Origin: Rotaria sordida
Taxonomy: Eukaryota > Rotifera > Eurotatoria > Philodinida > Philodinidae
DNA: 64,000 nt
Assembly (NCBI GenBank): GCA_905250125.1
Contig: CAJNOL010000428.1
Location: forward strand, 62,001 to 126,000
Direction: 5' to 3'
Positions 1 to 13,000 of this stretch are shown here, piece after piece (position 1 is the stretch's first letter; each line of letters begins with the position of its first letter). Under the pieces are notes generated by a model. That model made no database searches. It saw only the letters and a program-made list of their open reading frames with translations, and was not told the DNA's origin. The translations under genes and the position numbers were made by a program.

Positions 1-14
1 AACACAAAATGTAT

Positions 15-3000
15 CTATTGTGATATAACTGTTTTTTCTTGAAAAAGATATTTTTTAAATTTAAGTATAATACGAATACGTTGATGAGATTCATTAGATT
101 CTCCATCAGCATCATTATTTGTTGTTGTTGTTGTTGTTGTTGTTTTGCCTTGTTGTTTTCGACCTTTTGTATTACTTAATGATTGTTTTGCTTCATCAGA
201 TAGACCATCTAATTAATTAATTTTTTTTTATTGAATTAAAAAGAAATGAAAAAAAGACTTACTCATAAATCGTACTTTAAATTTTCCGCTTTGTCCAAAT
301 GATGATTCAATAAAACCTTGATCACCTGTTGGATTAAGTTCAACTTTAAAATTAACGAATATATTTATATTTGTTTCTTTTTGAAATAAATCTTTTCCAA
401 TTATTGTTTGATCATCAACTAGACGATCAACAAAACCAATTTTTTCTTTTCGTTTATAAATACGAAGTTTATTTGATAAATCTTTATTTAAATAATCACT
501 ATCAGTAAAACCATCAAGTGCATGACCATAAAAAGCAAGACGACATGTATTTACATGTATATCTGTATCTAAACGAGAACCTATTAGTATTGATTGTAAT
601 TGACAAGTTATTGGTGATTCAAGTTCAACCAAAGCCTTTTATAAAAATAAAAAAACAAGCGTTGCATAAAATTAAAAAAAAAAGAATTTTTGTCTACATA
701 CAAATATTTGTTTATTTGTTAAAGAATCTTCAGTTGGATATTGTTCAATAGCTTCATATTCTTTTTCATAATTGAATTGATCATTATTATCATTATTTAC
801 TGAGTGATCAATGAATAATATAATTTTACCCATAACAGTTGAATGACCACAAGTTATATGAAATTTTGTTCGACTTTCAATATCATGTTTAAAATGTTTT
901 ACTTTATTTATTTTAATAATTAAACCATGAAAGATTTTTATTATACCAGGCGTAGCTAGAATTAATTCAAATAGTAGCTGCTTGTTAGCACAGCTCCTTG
1001 TAGGCGAAAATGTAGAACTCACATATGTTCTTTAGGTTCATTATACTAATTCAAAAGACATGAAGTGAAAAACCTTTCGCAGATTACACTTGTTTTCCAA
1101 AAGAAGCGGTGTGTCTTATTTCTGCATTTTGATTTTTTATCTTGCTGCTTTTCTCTTTCGTATTCCGTTTCTTTTAATTTAATAGTATTATTCTAACCAT
1201 TAATTTAACTGGCAAATAAGCCTGTTGTATATATTCATTATATCTACAGCAGGTCGCAACACGCTATTATCTATCTCTATAAGGTCTGAAACATTGATAT
1301 TAATTACTTCATAGACTTACAAATTGATCAGTTCGTGCCTTTTTATGTTGACCATATGATGACTGTGGTTAATAAATGTATCCCTACTAGTAGAGTTCAT
1401 CGGTTTCAAAATTTTCGGACGGGACCCGGTTGGATGCGGAACCAACCGGACGAGCTCTGCCTACTAGAGATATGGGAACAAGTTGTTTTGATCCCGGTCT
1501 CGGTTCCGGTGAAGTTTTATTTTTCGTTTTAAGTATAGATTTTTATCTGTGCAAAAACAAAAAATTGCACTATTTAGAATATTCACAAACATATTTCAGC
1601 TATTCAAATTTCGAAGAAGACTTTGAAATGTTCTAGAACAGCCCTAAGAAACTCTGGAAAAATGTCTGACGGTTGGTCGCTAAGGTCTGTAATAGAGAGG
1701 AGCGCAGAATTTCGACTTATACTCACTATTTTCTTTGAAAATATATGTGAGTTCCACAGAAAAAAAGAGTAAAGAATTGTACTTACAAACTAATCCTCGT
1801 TCAAGTTTATCTGGATCAAATTGTGTAACACAAATACCAATACGATCACCTTGAATAGCTCTATCAATTGGTTTATGAAACATTTGCATTGATTTAACTT
1901 TACGAACTTCTTTAAGTGCTGCTATTTCAATTGACTATAAATAAAGACATAAAAAAAAACCATTCATTTTTTCTTTTTGTAAAAACAAAAAAATACTAAT
2001 TGACATTTACATCATTAATTCGTACTGAGCCTGAGAGAATTGTACCAGTCATAACAGTTCCTTGACCACGAATTGAAAAACAATGATCAACAGAAAATAT
2101 AAATGGACCATTTGGTGATCGTTGAGGAATATAAACATGTTGTTGAAGTGTTGATATAAGTTCATTTAAATTTAATGATGATGATGCTGAGCAAGAAATA
2201 ATAGGTGCTTGAGGAAATTTTGTGAATTCAAATGTTTTACGTAGTCGTTTTGTCATCTGAATAACTAAGACAAATGTGTTGTATGATATAAAATGAAAAG
2301 AATATTTGGTTTTTGTTTTTGATTTACCTTTTCTATTGTTGATTGTCGTTGAGTTTCTTCAATAAGATCAATTTTATTTAATACAACTAACATTTTATCA
2401 CAAGTTATTTCACCAATAACTAAACATTCAGCTGTTTGTGTTTGAATACCTTTTGTTATGTCAATTACAAGTAACATTAAATCGATTATTTGAGCACCTA
2501 AATGAAAAAGAATTTTAAAAAAATATAAATTACTTAAAAATGAATGTCCACATCAGAATCAAAGAGAGAGATGTAAGGTCAATAATTTGATAATCATGAC
2601 AGCTAGTCTGTGGATTTTTAGCAATGGAAAGAAAAGAAGTCCGGATATTTTTTTTGTCTGACGATATATATGATAAAGCTATTTTAAAACTCATGATCTT
2701 TGCGAAAAAATGTATGAAAAAGGCATTCGATTTTAAAGAAATCTTAATAAAACGTCAGCAGAATGCTATATAATTTGATCGAATAGATGCGCGATTTGGT
2801 TTGCTCGACATCGAGATCTGAGAAGATAATTACGTGAGTGATACATTGAACTATGGGTATGAAGTCCCTCTTCTGCAAAGATGATGAGTCTTAAAATAAT
2901 ATTGTCTTGTATAGTATCAATCAAAAAGAGGTCCGAAGTTCTCCTTTAATCGCTTGCTGAAAACATCAAGTCGCTAGCTGTTAGCATGATCGAGTTACGA

Positions 3001-3965
3001 GATTACACTGCAAATATTCTGGAATAGATTTATCTTCATCTATTAACTTTAAAATTTTCGAAATTTTTTTTTTTTGATCATCAATATAAGAATTTATTGA
3101 TTAATAAATATAAATCGGACATTACAGATAGCGCTCCAAAAATAAGGAAACATCTGTTCGAGGAAAAAAAAAATTTTACAGTGAACATTTGCTGAGAAAC
3201 CTTGGTCTCAAAGGTAATCCAGAAATCTTACTTTCTTTTTCTTATTAGAGAAATACATCAAAGTTCCGAGCCAAAAGTAGGTTCTTGACTTTCAGGATCC
3301 TGTAAATCCGGGTAGGATAGTCAAAAACAAGAACCACCAATTTTATCTCTAGAGAATACTTCCAAGTATCAGTGTTAATAATTCCAGCCTGGTTGAAAAA
3401 AGATAAGCAATCAAGATGCAATCCTATGAAAAACCAGACTTTTCCAGTAAAAATTTGCATCAAAATTTTTTTTCTTCGTATAAATGTCTTCTTACTTTTG
3501 GTACTCAACTAATACTAAAAATCCCGACCTGATCGGTTCTGTTGTCTTCGAGAATCAAAAACAATGAAAAAAAATGGAGGAGGTATATCCTGAACTAGTG
3601 TTATTTTGAGTATATTTAATTGATAAACTAATTTACCTCCAATAATTGTTCGTATTAAAGATGCATGTCCTGGACAATCGACTAAAGTAATTTGTAATTG
3701 TTTATAATTACTATTCATTAAATGTTCAGGTATATCCATTGTAAATGATGAAAAACCAAGATCAAGTGTTATTCCACGTTCTTGACTTTGTGGATTTTTA
3801 TCAAATGCATTTGTACTACAAAATCAAAATCAATTCATTTAAATGAATTTTGTATTTCATATCTATTTCTATCTACCTAGCAACAGTACTTAAAGCTTTA
3901 GCAAGACTTGTCTTTCCCGAATCGACATGTCCAAGTACACCAACATTAAAATTAAGTATAGACAT
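15..3965 (-). CDS. EEFSEC: Selenocysteine-specific translation elongation factor (EEFSEC/SelB), 9 exons
   Basis: GTPase that delivers Sec-tRNA(Sec) to the ribosome at recoded UGA codons. Exons read as 3965-3877, 3815-3637, 2497-2328, 2256-2011, 1934-1787, 955-702, 635-263 and 208-15, plus in-frame joins giving about 550 residues (the human protein is about 600). Seen: G1 motif GHVDSGKTSL in exon 1, G3 DCPGH in exon 2, G4 VLNKIDL in exon 3, a SCSA G5-like motif, then the EFSec domain II signature GQGTVMTGT and the C-terminal SFGQSGKFKVRF stretch. The stop is TAG at 15-17. The last exon encodes a run of about eight threonines from an ACA microsatellite before a basic tail. The start ATG lies directly after a pyrimidine-rich CAG, a possible trans-splice site or 5'UTR intron end. 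Two introns are much longer than the rest (956-1786 and 2498-3636). Presence implies that the organism makes selenoproteins. Confidence 0.95.
956..1786. other. Long intron 6 of EEFSEC, with weak inverted arms and a GC-rich patch
   Basis: This 831-bp intron has no convincing gene. Near its ends, the sequence around 1012-1035 matches the reverse complement of about 1738-1760 (shared core GAACTCACATAT), which may be the remnant of an inverted repeat. A GC-rich patch at about 1415-1515 stands out from the AT-rich surroundings and contains a perfect short stem, CCGGTTGG paired with CCAACCGG (about 1429-1452). Confidence 0.35.
2498..3636. other. Long intron 2 of EEFSEC, no recognisable content
   Basis: About 1.14 kb, against 50-70 bp for most neighbouring introns. 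Open frames within it are short and not gene-like. I looked for inverted arms and found only weak, unconvincing matches. It may be an old, fully decayed insertion. Confidence 0.4.
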
Positions 3966-4142
3966 CTGAAGAAACAAAATCAATGGATGATCGTTATGCA
4001 GACAATAATGTTTGTATTTACATACAAGAGAAAGAAAAAAAAAGAAAAAAAAACAACAATAATATAGCTATGCTTTTTTTTTTTGTTTCTCGATTTTGAT
4101 TTAGAGTCTATTTATAAATCTATATAATATAATGAATTTTGT

Positions 4143-5995
4143 TTATGAACGATCACGTCTATCATTACGATAACGATTATCAGGTGACCTTGATCGATGA
4201 GAATGTCGTCGTCTATCTTCACGTGATGAACTACGTCGATGATGATGATGTTGATGTTTATGTGATTTAGAACGATCAGGACTATCATCCCGATAATGAT
4301 GATGATGACGTCGACGATCAGGTGAACGTGATCGAGAACGATCATCACGTGATGATCTATTTCAATTAAACGAAAAAAACAAAATTCCATTAATTCATTA
4401 AAAATATTAAATTTTACCTATATTTTCTATTTCGATAAGAATCTGTTGATGATGAATAATGATGATTATGAGATCCATTACGATCTTTTGATGATGATGA
4501 TGATGATGCAGCATTACCAAATGTTTCAGGCATATCAATTGCATTTGATGATTTTGTTTCACATTGTTCTTCGTCATAATCATATCTATAAGAAATTAAA
4601 TAAAAAGAAAAAAAAAAACAAAAATATAATCAATGAATAAGCTATCATTTCTTGCTTACTTTCCACCTCACATACCTTGAATATGCACCAAAATTATCGC
4701 CTTTATATGGACCATGAGCATGTAATTTTTCCATGATTTCTTTTTGTGTTGGAACTGGTATTCGAGGAAATAATGTATCATACCATCTTAATAAAAAAAA
4801 AAACCATTGTAATAAAATAAGAATATAATTTCATTATGTTACATACTCAATACGTGTTAACCATTGACGAAGCATTTGACCTATTGACATAATACAACCA
4901 CCACCAGCTTTTACATCTAAAGTCTATTTGAACGAAAAAAAAAATCATAATAATAATAGATTTGAAATTTTTATTTCAATTTACTTCTGTATCATCAAGA
5001 TATTCTTCAAACCATTCAAATAATTCATTTGGTGGTTGAGTATATCTAATAATTAAGAACAAAAAAATACAATAATAAATTTTATCTTTCTTTGTTTTTT
5101 TTTTACCTACCGAATATACATAAAACCAAGTGCACGTATATATGGTGAATCAGTATGAGTAGTTAAACTAATAACTTGTTTTCGTGTTAATTTTAATGTA
5201 TATAATTTATATAATAAACAAAAAGCTGTTGATACAATACCACCACCGCCAACACCACGAACCTGAATAATCAGAAACAAAAAATATATATTCTTTCATT
5301 TAAATCGATTCAAATATAAGAAAATTTTGTGAATATTCAAGTGCTATCATATATATATATGTATATTATAAATATTTATAGACTAATACTAAAAATTGAT
5401 TGCTCTCGATAATTTATTCAGTGACATCTGTATTTTAGAGAGTTAATTTTTAGTATATATATTCCTCTCTCATTAATATATAGACTTACGACAATAAAAA
5501 TAGTATTAATGAAGAATAAATTTTGGTTAATTCAATTGATTATTTCTTAAACTAGAAAATGTTCGAACTTTGGATAGATAATAAAAATAGCGATTTTCTT
5601 TTTTCCTTCATTAACCCAAATCCAAATATAACCTTGCTAATAAAATGAGAAAAAACTATAAAATTTTCATCTAAAAGAAATATTTCTATATGTATATAAA
5701 TTTCTTAACTTACCCCACCACACATGCCTGTTAAACCGGATGTTTTTCGACTACCTTTTTCCCATGGTTCTAAGTGTTTAACCTATAAAAAAAAAGGATA
5801 TAATACAAAGAAAAAAAACAAAATTAAAATATTTACTTGATAATAAATTTCATCTACAACTTCATGATAAGTTTTTTTTTCATATAAAGCACTTTTAAAA
5901 TATTGTGATGACATTATATTATTCAGTACAAGTGAATTTAAATTCATTGAATCTTTATTTCCCCAAACAGAAAGAACATTTGACTCTCGTGACAT
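4143..5995 (-). CDS. PRPF38B: Pre-mRNA-splicing factor 38B (PRP38 family with RS-rich tail)
   Basis: Spliceosome factor of the PRP38 family, nuclear. Exon 1 (5995-5837) carries NLNSLVLNNIMSSQYFKS and KTYHEVVDEIYY, the N-terminal PRP38 signature. Exon 2 (5782-5714) has GSRKTSGLTGMCGG. Exon 3 (5262-5111) has VRGVGGGGIVSTAFCLLYKL and continues to THTDSPYIRALGFMYIRY. Later exons give the QPPNELFEWFEEYLDD and GGCVMSIGQMLRQWL-type segments and the EIMEKLHAHGP region. The last two exons (to the TAA at 4143-4145) encode a low-complexity tail rich in Arg, Ser, Asp and His, with HHHHRR and RSRSPD blocks, as expected for an SR-type splicing protein. Intron 2 (5263-5713) is longer than the others and holds a short hairpin at about 5388-5459. 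Confidence 0.95.
5388..5459. repeat. Short hairpin in PRPF38B intron 2
   Basis: ATACTAAAAATTGATTGCTC on the left pairs with the reverse complement of GAGAGTTAATTTTTAGTAT on the right, separated by about 35 bp. It is far shorter than the other inverted repeats in the window. Confidence 0.5.
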
Positions 5996-6513
5996 GATTC
6001 TTTCTTTTTTTTTTTACTTTTTGTTAAATCTAAAGATTTTAATATATTATTCACGAATGAAATATTTCAAAAAAAAGAAAAGTCTTTTCATTATTGTTGA
6101 TCTTGAAAGAAAATTAACCAATGAAAATCAAGCGCTGTTAATATGTAAGAAAAAAAATCATTAATAAACAAACTTAAAAAATGTTTTTTTTTGCTTTAGA
6201 AATTTCTCTTAAGAATTTTTATTTAAAGAAAAACAAATCAAAATTTCCACAATCCATCAATTACCATTTGGACATATGTTTATTGCCACAATTGTAAACA
6301 TCGTTTTTCGTAGTTTCAATCAACAAACAATAAATGTATAGAAATTAAATACAATAAAAAAACAAAAAACAAAGAAGAATTCTCTATAGATTGAACTTAT
6401 TTGAGAAATCACAGATAGAAACACTTTCATTGAATTCTTTGAAGCAAAATTATTATTAAATCTATAATGATTTTAGATTTTGTTTGAACAGAAAAAAGGT
6501 ATTTGAAAAAAAA
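5996..6513. other. Divergent intergenic gap
   Basis: About 520 bp between the starts of PRPF38B (-) and the COX8-like gene (+). AT-rich with A and T runs. It must hold both promoters, but I cannot identify a specific element. Confidence 0.5.
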
Positions 6514-6845
6514 ATGTCAAGTCTTTTGACACAAGTAGTTCGTCGTCAGGCATTAATGATGATGCCTCGTCGTGCTGAAAGTTCTCTTATACAAGCAGGT
6601 CCACCAATAACTAAATTGACGAAAACAGTATGAAAAACTTGATCTTCATACATACATTTCTTCTTTGTAATTTTATAAATAATTTTTAGGAAAAACTCAC
6701 TGTATTAGGTATGTTCTTTCTTGTACCAATGATCTATCCACTTTATGTTATGGCAAATTTACAAAAATATAATGGTTCAAATCGTACATTGGCTAAGAAG
6801 AAGAAGCAAAGTTCAAAAACCGAGAAGAAACAATCTGGCAAATAA
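6514..6845 (+). CDS. Small single-pass mitochondrial protein, possibly cytochrome c oxidase subunit 8
   Basis: Two exons (6514-6627 and 6690-6845) give 89 residues. The first 35 are rich in Arg and Ser with no acids until residue 22, as in a mitochondrial presequence. Then comes one hydrophobic segment of about 18 residues (residues 44-61, containing VLGMFFLVPMIYPLYVM), followed by ANLQKYNG and a lysine-rich tail. A basic presequence, KLTxxEK before a single TM, and a xxLxxY after it match the general layout of COX8, the smallest nuclear-encoded subunit of complex IV. Similarity is by layout only, so another small inner-membrane protein is possible. Two AATAAA-like signals follow near 6965-6975. 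Confidence 0.5.
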
Positions 6846-7073
6846 GTCAATAAATCCTCATGTTTATCCGTCCCACAAGACATTGAACCTAATAGATTAT
6901 TCCTTTTTCTTTTTTGTTCTTCTTTCGTACTCCTATTTGAGTTTGTTTTTTCTCTTATTGTCATCATAAATAAAATAAAAAAATATAGCATAGTTCCCTG
7001 TTTAATTTTAAAATTGAAAATTCTCTTTTGATGAGATGATTTAGATTTTTTGTTTAGATGCTTGCAAGCTTTC

Positions 7074-10000
7074 ATGCTGCAGCATAAAATATTTTCTAAT
7101 GGACATTATCTATTAAAGAACAAATTACATTATCAAATATCATATATTCTTCGTCGTTTAGTTTCATCTGAACAACATGAATCACCTACAATACCACATC
7201 CTATTCATCCAAATCCAATATTACAATTAACAAATAAAATTCCATCATCATGTTATATTCTTATTGCTGGTGGTGGACTTATTGGACAATCAGTTGCTTA
7301 TCATTTAAGTGAATGTGGTATTAAAGATATTGTTTTAGTCGAAAAATCAAAGTAATATTTGATTTAAGGGGAAAAAGTGTTCATATATATGTGTCAAAAT
7401 CGATAGGTTAGCTTCAGGTGCAACATGGCAAAGTGCAGGTCAAGGAATGCATTTACAAAATACGTTAATTCAAACACATTTTACGCAATATTCAAGAGAA
7501 TTATATGAAAAATTACATAATCAAGGACATGATATTGGTAAATTTTTGATAGAAAAATGTATTATTATTATTATTTTTTCTTTTGTGCTTATTAGGTTTC
7601 TCTGAAAAAGGTAGTCTATGGATAGCACAAACAGCAGATCGATTACATACATTAAAACGGCAATACGCAATTATAAAAGCTTTAGGAATTGATTGTGAAA
7701 TATTAAGTGTTGAAAAAATTAAAGAAAAACTTCCTATTATTGATCCGCATGAAGTTTGGGTAAAGTAGAAAACATTAAAAAACAATGTATTTTACTTTTT
7801 GTTTTTCGTTTTAGGGTGGTCTTTGGATTAAAAATGATTTTATGATTGATCCTGTACCACTTGCTTTAACATTTGCTAAATTAGCAATAGAAAATAGTGA
7901 ATAAAAAAAAGAAAAAAATACTCTTATAAATGTCAATAATTTATTTTTTGATTATTTTAAGGTGTTAAAATCGTTGAAGATTGTTATGTTAAAGAAATTT
8001 TAACTGAAAAACAACGTGCTGGACAATATGATCGAGTAACAAGTGCTGTTACATCACAAGGAAATATTAAATGTGACATATTTATTAATTGCACAGGAAT
8101 GGTAGAAAATTTTTGTTTTTCTTTTCTAACTTAATAAAACAAAATTCAATTATTTTTCTAGTGGGCTCGTGAACTCGGATATCAATCTTCACCAGGTGTA
8201 CGCATACCTACATTAGCATGTGGTAAGCTTTAGAGATTAACATATTTAGATAAGAAAGCATCTGTTGTTTTAATAAGAGAAACTATGAACATTTAGACAA
8301 GGGTTTTAGGTAACTACACCCATTCCCTACAAACATTACCATGGAAACATCACAGATCATGACAGACACCTTAGCAACGCATGATGACAGATTGTAATAG
8401 ACGTTATTGATAAACGACCACCATAGACGACGGAGCCACAAGGCTTGCGTAGGTTCAAATACTTTTTTTTTCTTTTTCCATTAGATTGATAGATTTGAGT
8501 AGTGTATTATGTTTTTGTTTGCTAAATGTTAATATTTTCCAGCGGCTAATAATAACATTTTCTCAGTTGAATAGACTTATGAAGGAAGTCCTCCAACTGA
8601 TTAATCATTTTGAAATTCGAACTATGTGTGGATGTAGACTCTAATGAGCTATGAATATCTTGAAAAGAGCTCGGAACTCTTAGCTTATTGCTTATGAGAT
8701 ACTGCACTTTTACAACCTTTTTAAAATCAATACCATGATCCATTTCAGAAATATTAGGAAATTTGTACAGAGAAAGATATTAACGAGAATAGTTTATTAT
8801 GAAAGTTTTCGGTCTTTTGATTTGTTCCTTTTCTGAAATAGGAACGTCAAATCTGCAGATCTATACAGTTGTTATCATTATTGTATCTTAGGATAGGAAC
8901 AACGAAAATATCTAAATCTTTCATAATTAGCTATTCTTAGTGAGTCTATTTTCCATAGAAGATTTCAATTCAAAATTTGAAAAGATTCTAAGGGAAACTA
9001 TGGCATTAACTAAAAAACAAATACTGTAAAAATGTAGTATCTCAGTAGTAGTGTGCTAAGACCTTGAACTCTTTCCAGTGTATTCATAGCTCATTAGGAT
9101 CTACATGATGCACATAGTCTCAACTCAAAAGCAACTAATCAATTGGAGGAGGGACTTTCCTCGTTAAACAAAGTTTTTGTGGAAATATTGAGTTTTATAT
9201 AAGTAAATATTAGATCATACATTGGCAACGACTTGAAATGAGGACCCTTGATTACAAACGAAGAAGAACTGTACAAAAAATCTAAGCCAAATTAATTTGA
9301 ATCTATCTAAAGTTTTCTTTGCCTTCGGTGATTAAGATTACATTCCTATTTTTTCACTAAAACAAATCAAAAGCTCTTCTTTCGAAGGTCACATTTCTAT
9401 GAACATAGACATTCGCATGTATGTTCAAATTTTGTTTTGATCTGCACTAGTGTTATACGTTGCAAAATGTTAGCTCAAAAAACGAAGTACTAATTGTATT
9501 TCATCTAAATCACATTCAAAATTTTGTCTTCTCTCATTTTCAGCTTCTGAATGTGAGTCTTATAAAAAAAAATGAACTACTTCTTTATTGCATTTCTGAA
9601 GAGGATGAAGAAGAAGTGTGTGTGTGTGTGTGTCCTAAAATAGATCGAATAAAACAATGTTCTTGTAATTAACAACAGCAACTATATTATGTTTCACACT
9701 TTAATCTCACAGAGATTTTCCTAATAACTTTATTTTTTGAAATATTATGTTATATATTTAGAATACGTCTGTTTAAAAACAAAACCAATATCAAATTTTC
9801 CAAAAGATATTCCTATTGTTCACAATCCAGATGAACGTTTTTATATTCAACCATTAGCTAATGAAAGTGTTTTAATCGGCGGTTTTCTTCGTGAGTCAAA
9901 GCCAATTTTTTTAAATGGTGTACCAGATACATTTAATTATTCACTTTTACCTGATAACTGGGATGATTTTCGTAAGTTATTTTATTTTATTTTATTTTTC

Positions 10001-13000
10001 TCAAATAAACTCTTAATTATAAAAATCTTTCATAGATTGGATATTAAACAATAGTATCAAACGACTTCCTATTCTTGGTTCAAGTGAATATGACACATTA
10101 ATAACAGGTGCTGATAGTTTTACACCTGATGGTCGATTAATTCTGAATGAATCTGCTGAAGTTAGTCATTGATTTATATATCAATTAATAATAAATTTTC
10201 TCTTTAGATTGATAATTATTTTGTTGCATCCGGAACTAATGGAAATGGTGTAGCACTTGCCGGTGGTGTAGGAAAATATATTTCAGAATTAATACATACA
10301 GGAAATACAAATATAAGTACATGGCCTATTGATATACGTCGTTTTATGCGTTTACATACAAATAAAAGATTTTTAAAAGATCGTCTACGTGAAATACCTG
10401 GTAAAATTTTTATTCATTAAAATTTCTTTTTTTGGTTTTGTAATAGAATCTTTTAGGACAACAATATTCTTTAAAATATCCAACTTATGGTATGTCATTA
10501 TATCGTACAGGAAGAAAATTACGTGTATCAGCATTACATCCAAAATTACAAGCATCTGGTGCTGTTTTTGGTGAAGTACTTGGATATGAACGACCACTAT
10601 TTTTTAATTTAGATGAATTTGAAAAACGTATTTAAAAAAAAAAATTTTTGATGTTTTTTTTTTATTTTTGCATTATTTTCTTGTTTATTTTAAGGTGAAA
10701 ATATAGAAGATCTAAGTAAACAGGGTACATTTGGTAAAGCACGTTGGTTTAATATTGTTAAACGGGAATATAATGCATGTCGCAAAGGTGTTGCTGTCAT
10801 TGATATGACATCATTTACAAAATATGAACTTAAATCAGCTAATCGAAGTGTTGTTGATTTTCTTCAAATGCTTTGTGCTAATAATATTGATAAACCAATT
10901 GGTAGTGTGATTCATACAGGTATGTTAAATGAACAAGGTGGTTATGAAAATGATTGTTCTGTTATACGTCTTGATGATTATCAGTAAGATATAAAAAAAA
11001 CAAAAATATTTTTTTGAAATTGTTATTTTCTTTCTTTTTTATATTAGTTTTCTTCTTATAAGTCCAACTTCACAATCAACAAGAAATATGCAATGGTTAA
11101 AATCTCATGTACCAGAAGATGGATCAATTTTTCTTTCGGATGTAACATCACTTTATACAGCATTGAATGTTATTGGACCAAAAGCTAAATATTTATTAGC
11201 AGAATTAAGTGATGAAAATTTTAATGATTTTGCAAGAATGACTTGTCGAGTAAGTAAAAAAAAACGCGGAGTTCAAAATTTCGGACCGCATCTAAATTCC
11301 TCTCATTATTTCTCATAGACAACCTTATTTCTATGAATAATTTGCACACTCCATAGTGCTTAGCAGTATTCATTAAAAAGTATTTATCAGCAACACGCAT
11401 TGAGATCAAACAACAGTCTTAGGATCAAAGCAGACTGCTGAATACTACGTTTTATTGAAAATGCATGCCATTACGCACTACGGAGCATATCAAATATTTT
11501 CAAGGATTTCGGGTTTTTAGGAAAGTTAATGAGAGAAATTTGGTTCCGAGCCGGAAGTTCTATATGACTTTCGGTTTAACCTGAAAAGTCACCGAAATTT
11601 CGCATCGAGCCAAAATTCACGTAATCTAGTAAAAAAAAACAAAGTTTCCAATTTAATTAAAATTTATTTATTTTAAAGGAAATTGATGTTGGTTTTGTTA
11701 GTCATATTTATGCAATGAGATTAACACATACTGGTGAAGATGGTTTTATGCTTTATATTCCATCCGAAGTAAATAATTACAGAAATGTTTTATTTAAGAA
11801 AAAAAAAACAATAAATCATTGATGTATTTTAGTATGCCTTATGTGTATATGAACAGTTAATGGAACAAGGAAAAGATTATGGAATAATTAATGCTGGGTA
11901 TGAAGAGATTTAATTTGTAGTTTTAATTAAATTTATTTTTTGTAGTTATTTTGCTCAACGAACTCTTCGAATTGAACGAATGTACGCATTTTGGGGACAA
12001 GATATAGATAAAAAAACAACACCATTTGATTTAAATCGTGAATTTCGTGTTTCATTTGACGTATGAATTTAATATTTTAACTAATTCAAATATTTATTTA
12101 TTTTTCTTCTTCTTCTAGAAAGAATTTATTGGTAAAGAAGCTTTATTAAAACAAAAAAAAGAAGGTATACATAAGAGATTTATACAATTTCTTCTTGAAG
12201 ATCATGACAAAGATGCCGATCCATGGTAAATATTATTTTTTTTTATCCAACTTAATCAATTTTTTTCGTCAGGCCATGGAGTGGTGAACCCATTTATCGT
12301 AATGGTGAATTTTGTGGTTTTGTTACTTCTACGGCATACGGTTTTACGCTCGGAAAACAAGTACGTATTTAAGACCTACCAAAAATAGTGGCGACCGCAT
12401 TTTAAATCTTTAGAAAAAGCTTTCTCTCTATATGATTTTATAGTTAAAACAATGCTCTACATTGTAAACATCGACGAGAATCGTTTAATATAACATAGAA
12501 TGTTTATAAAGGAGGATGTCAAGCAAATATAAATCAAAATATTTGCTTTATCACTGTCTGCTTCCTTTTAAATACAATTTATTAAATAGTTTTTGACTTT
12601 TAATATTTGAAATTTCTTTTAACTAGATGGATTTCAAACATCACGTTCATATTCTACTTAATCAAGTTTAAATGTTATTATTAATGACTTGTAGAAATAG
12701 GCAAGTTAAGTTCTCCGAATCGGCCATCATGTGATTTTTGTTTATTCGACTTAATCAAACAAAATCAAAACAATTGCAAACCGTTGCAATAGAGTGTATA
12801 TAACCGGGATTAGGAATGTTCTGATGTCTATGAGTCAACAGATAGACTTTTCAAGATAGGAAAAGGAAACATACGTTCATGAGAAATCAAATTTATCTCG
12901 CTTTACTTTTATGCTTACACTTCTTTTTTAAGCTATAAGAATATTTTAGTTCTTTCAAGTGTACGTGTAGATGAAGGAAACACGCTTATCCACGCTCAGG

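Noticed and set aside
2498..3636. Inverted repeat in EEFSEC intron 2
   Set aside because: Only short scattered matches (for example GGATTTTTAG near 2613 and 3520) without consistent order; not above what AT-rich sequence gives by chance.
7050..7073. Upstream extension of PDPR from 7050
   Set aside because: The codon at 7050 is TTG; the first in-frame ATG is at 7074 and a splice-acceptor-like TTTAG lies between, so the upstream part is probably not coding.
8380..8475. tRNA or tRNA-derived SINE before a T run (AGGTTCAAAT at about 8450)
   Set aside because: The B-box-like string is present but the T-arm stem does not pair and no acceptor stem or A box could be found.
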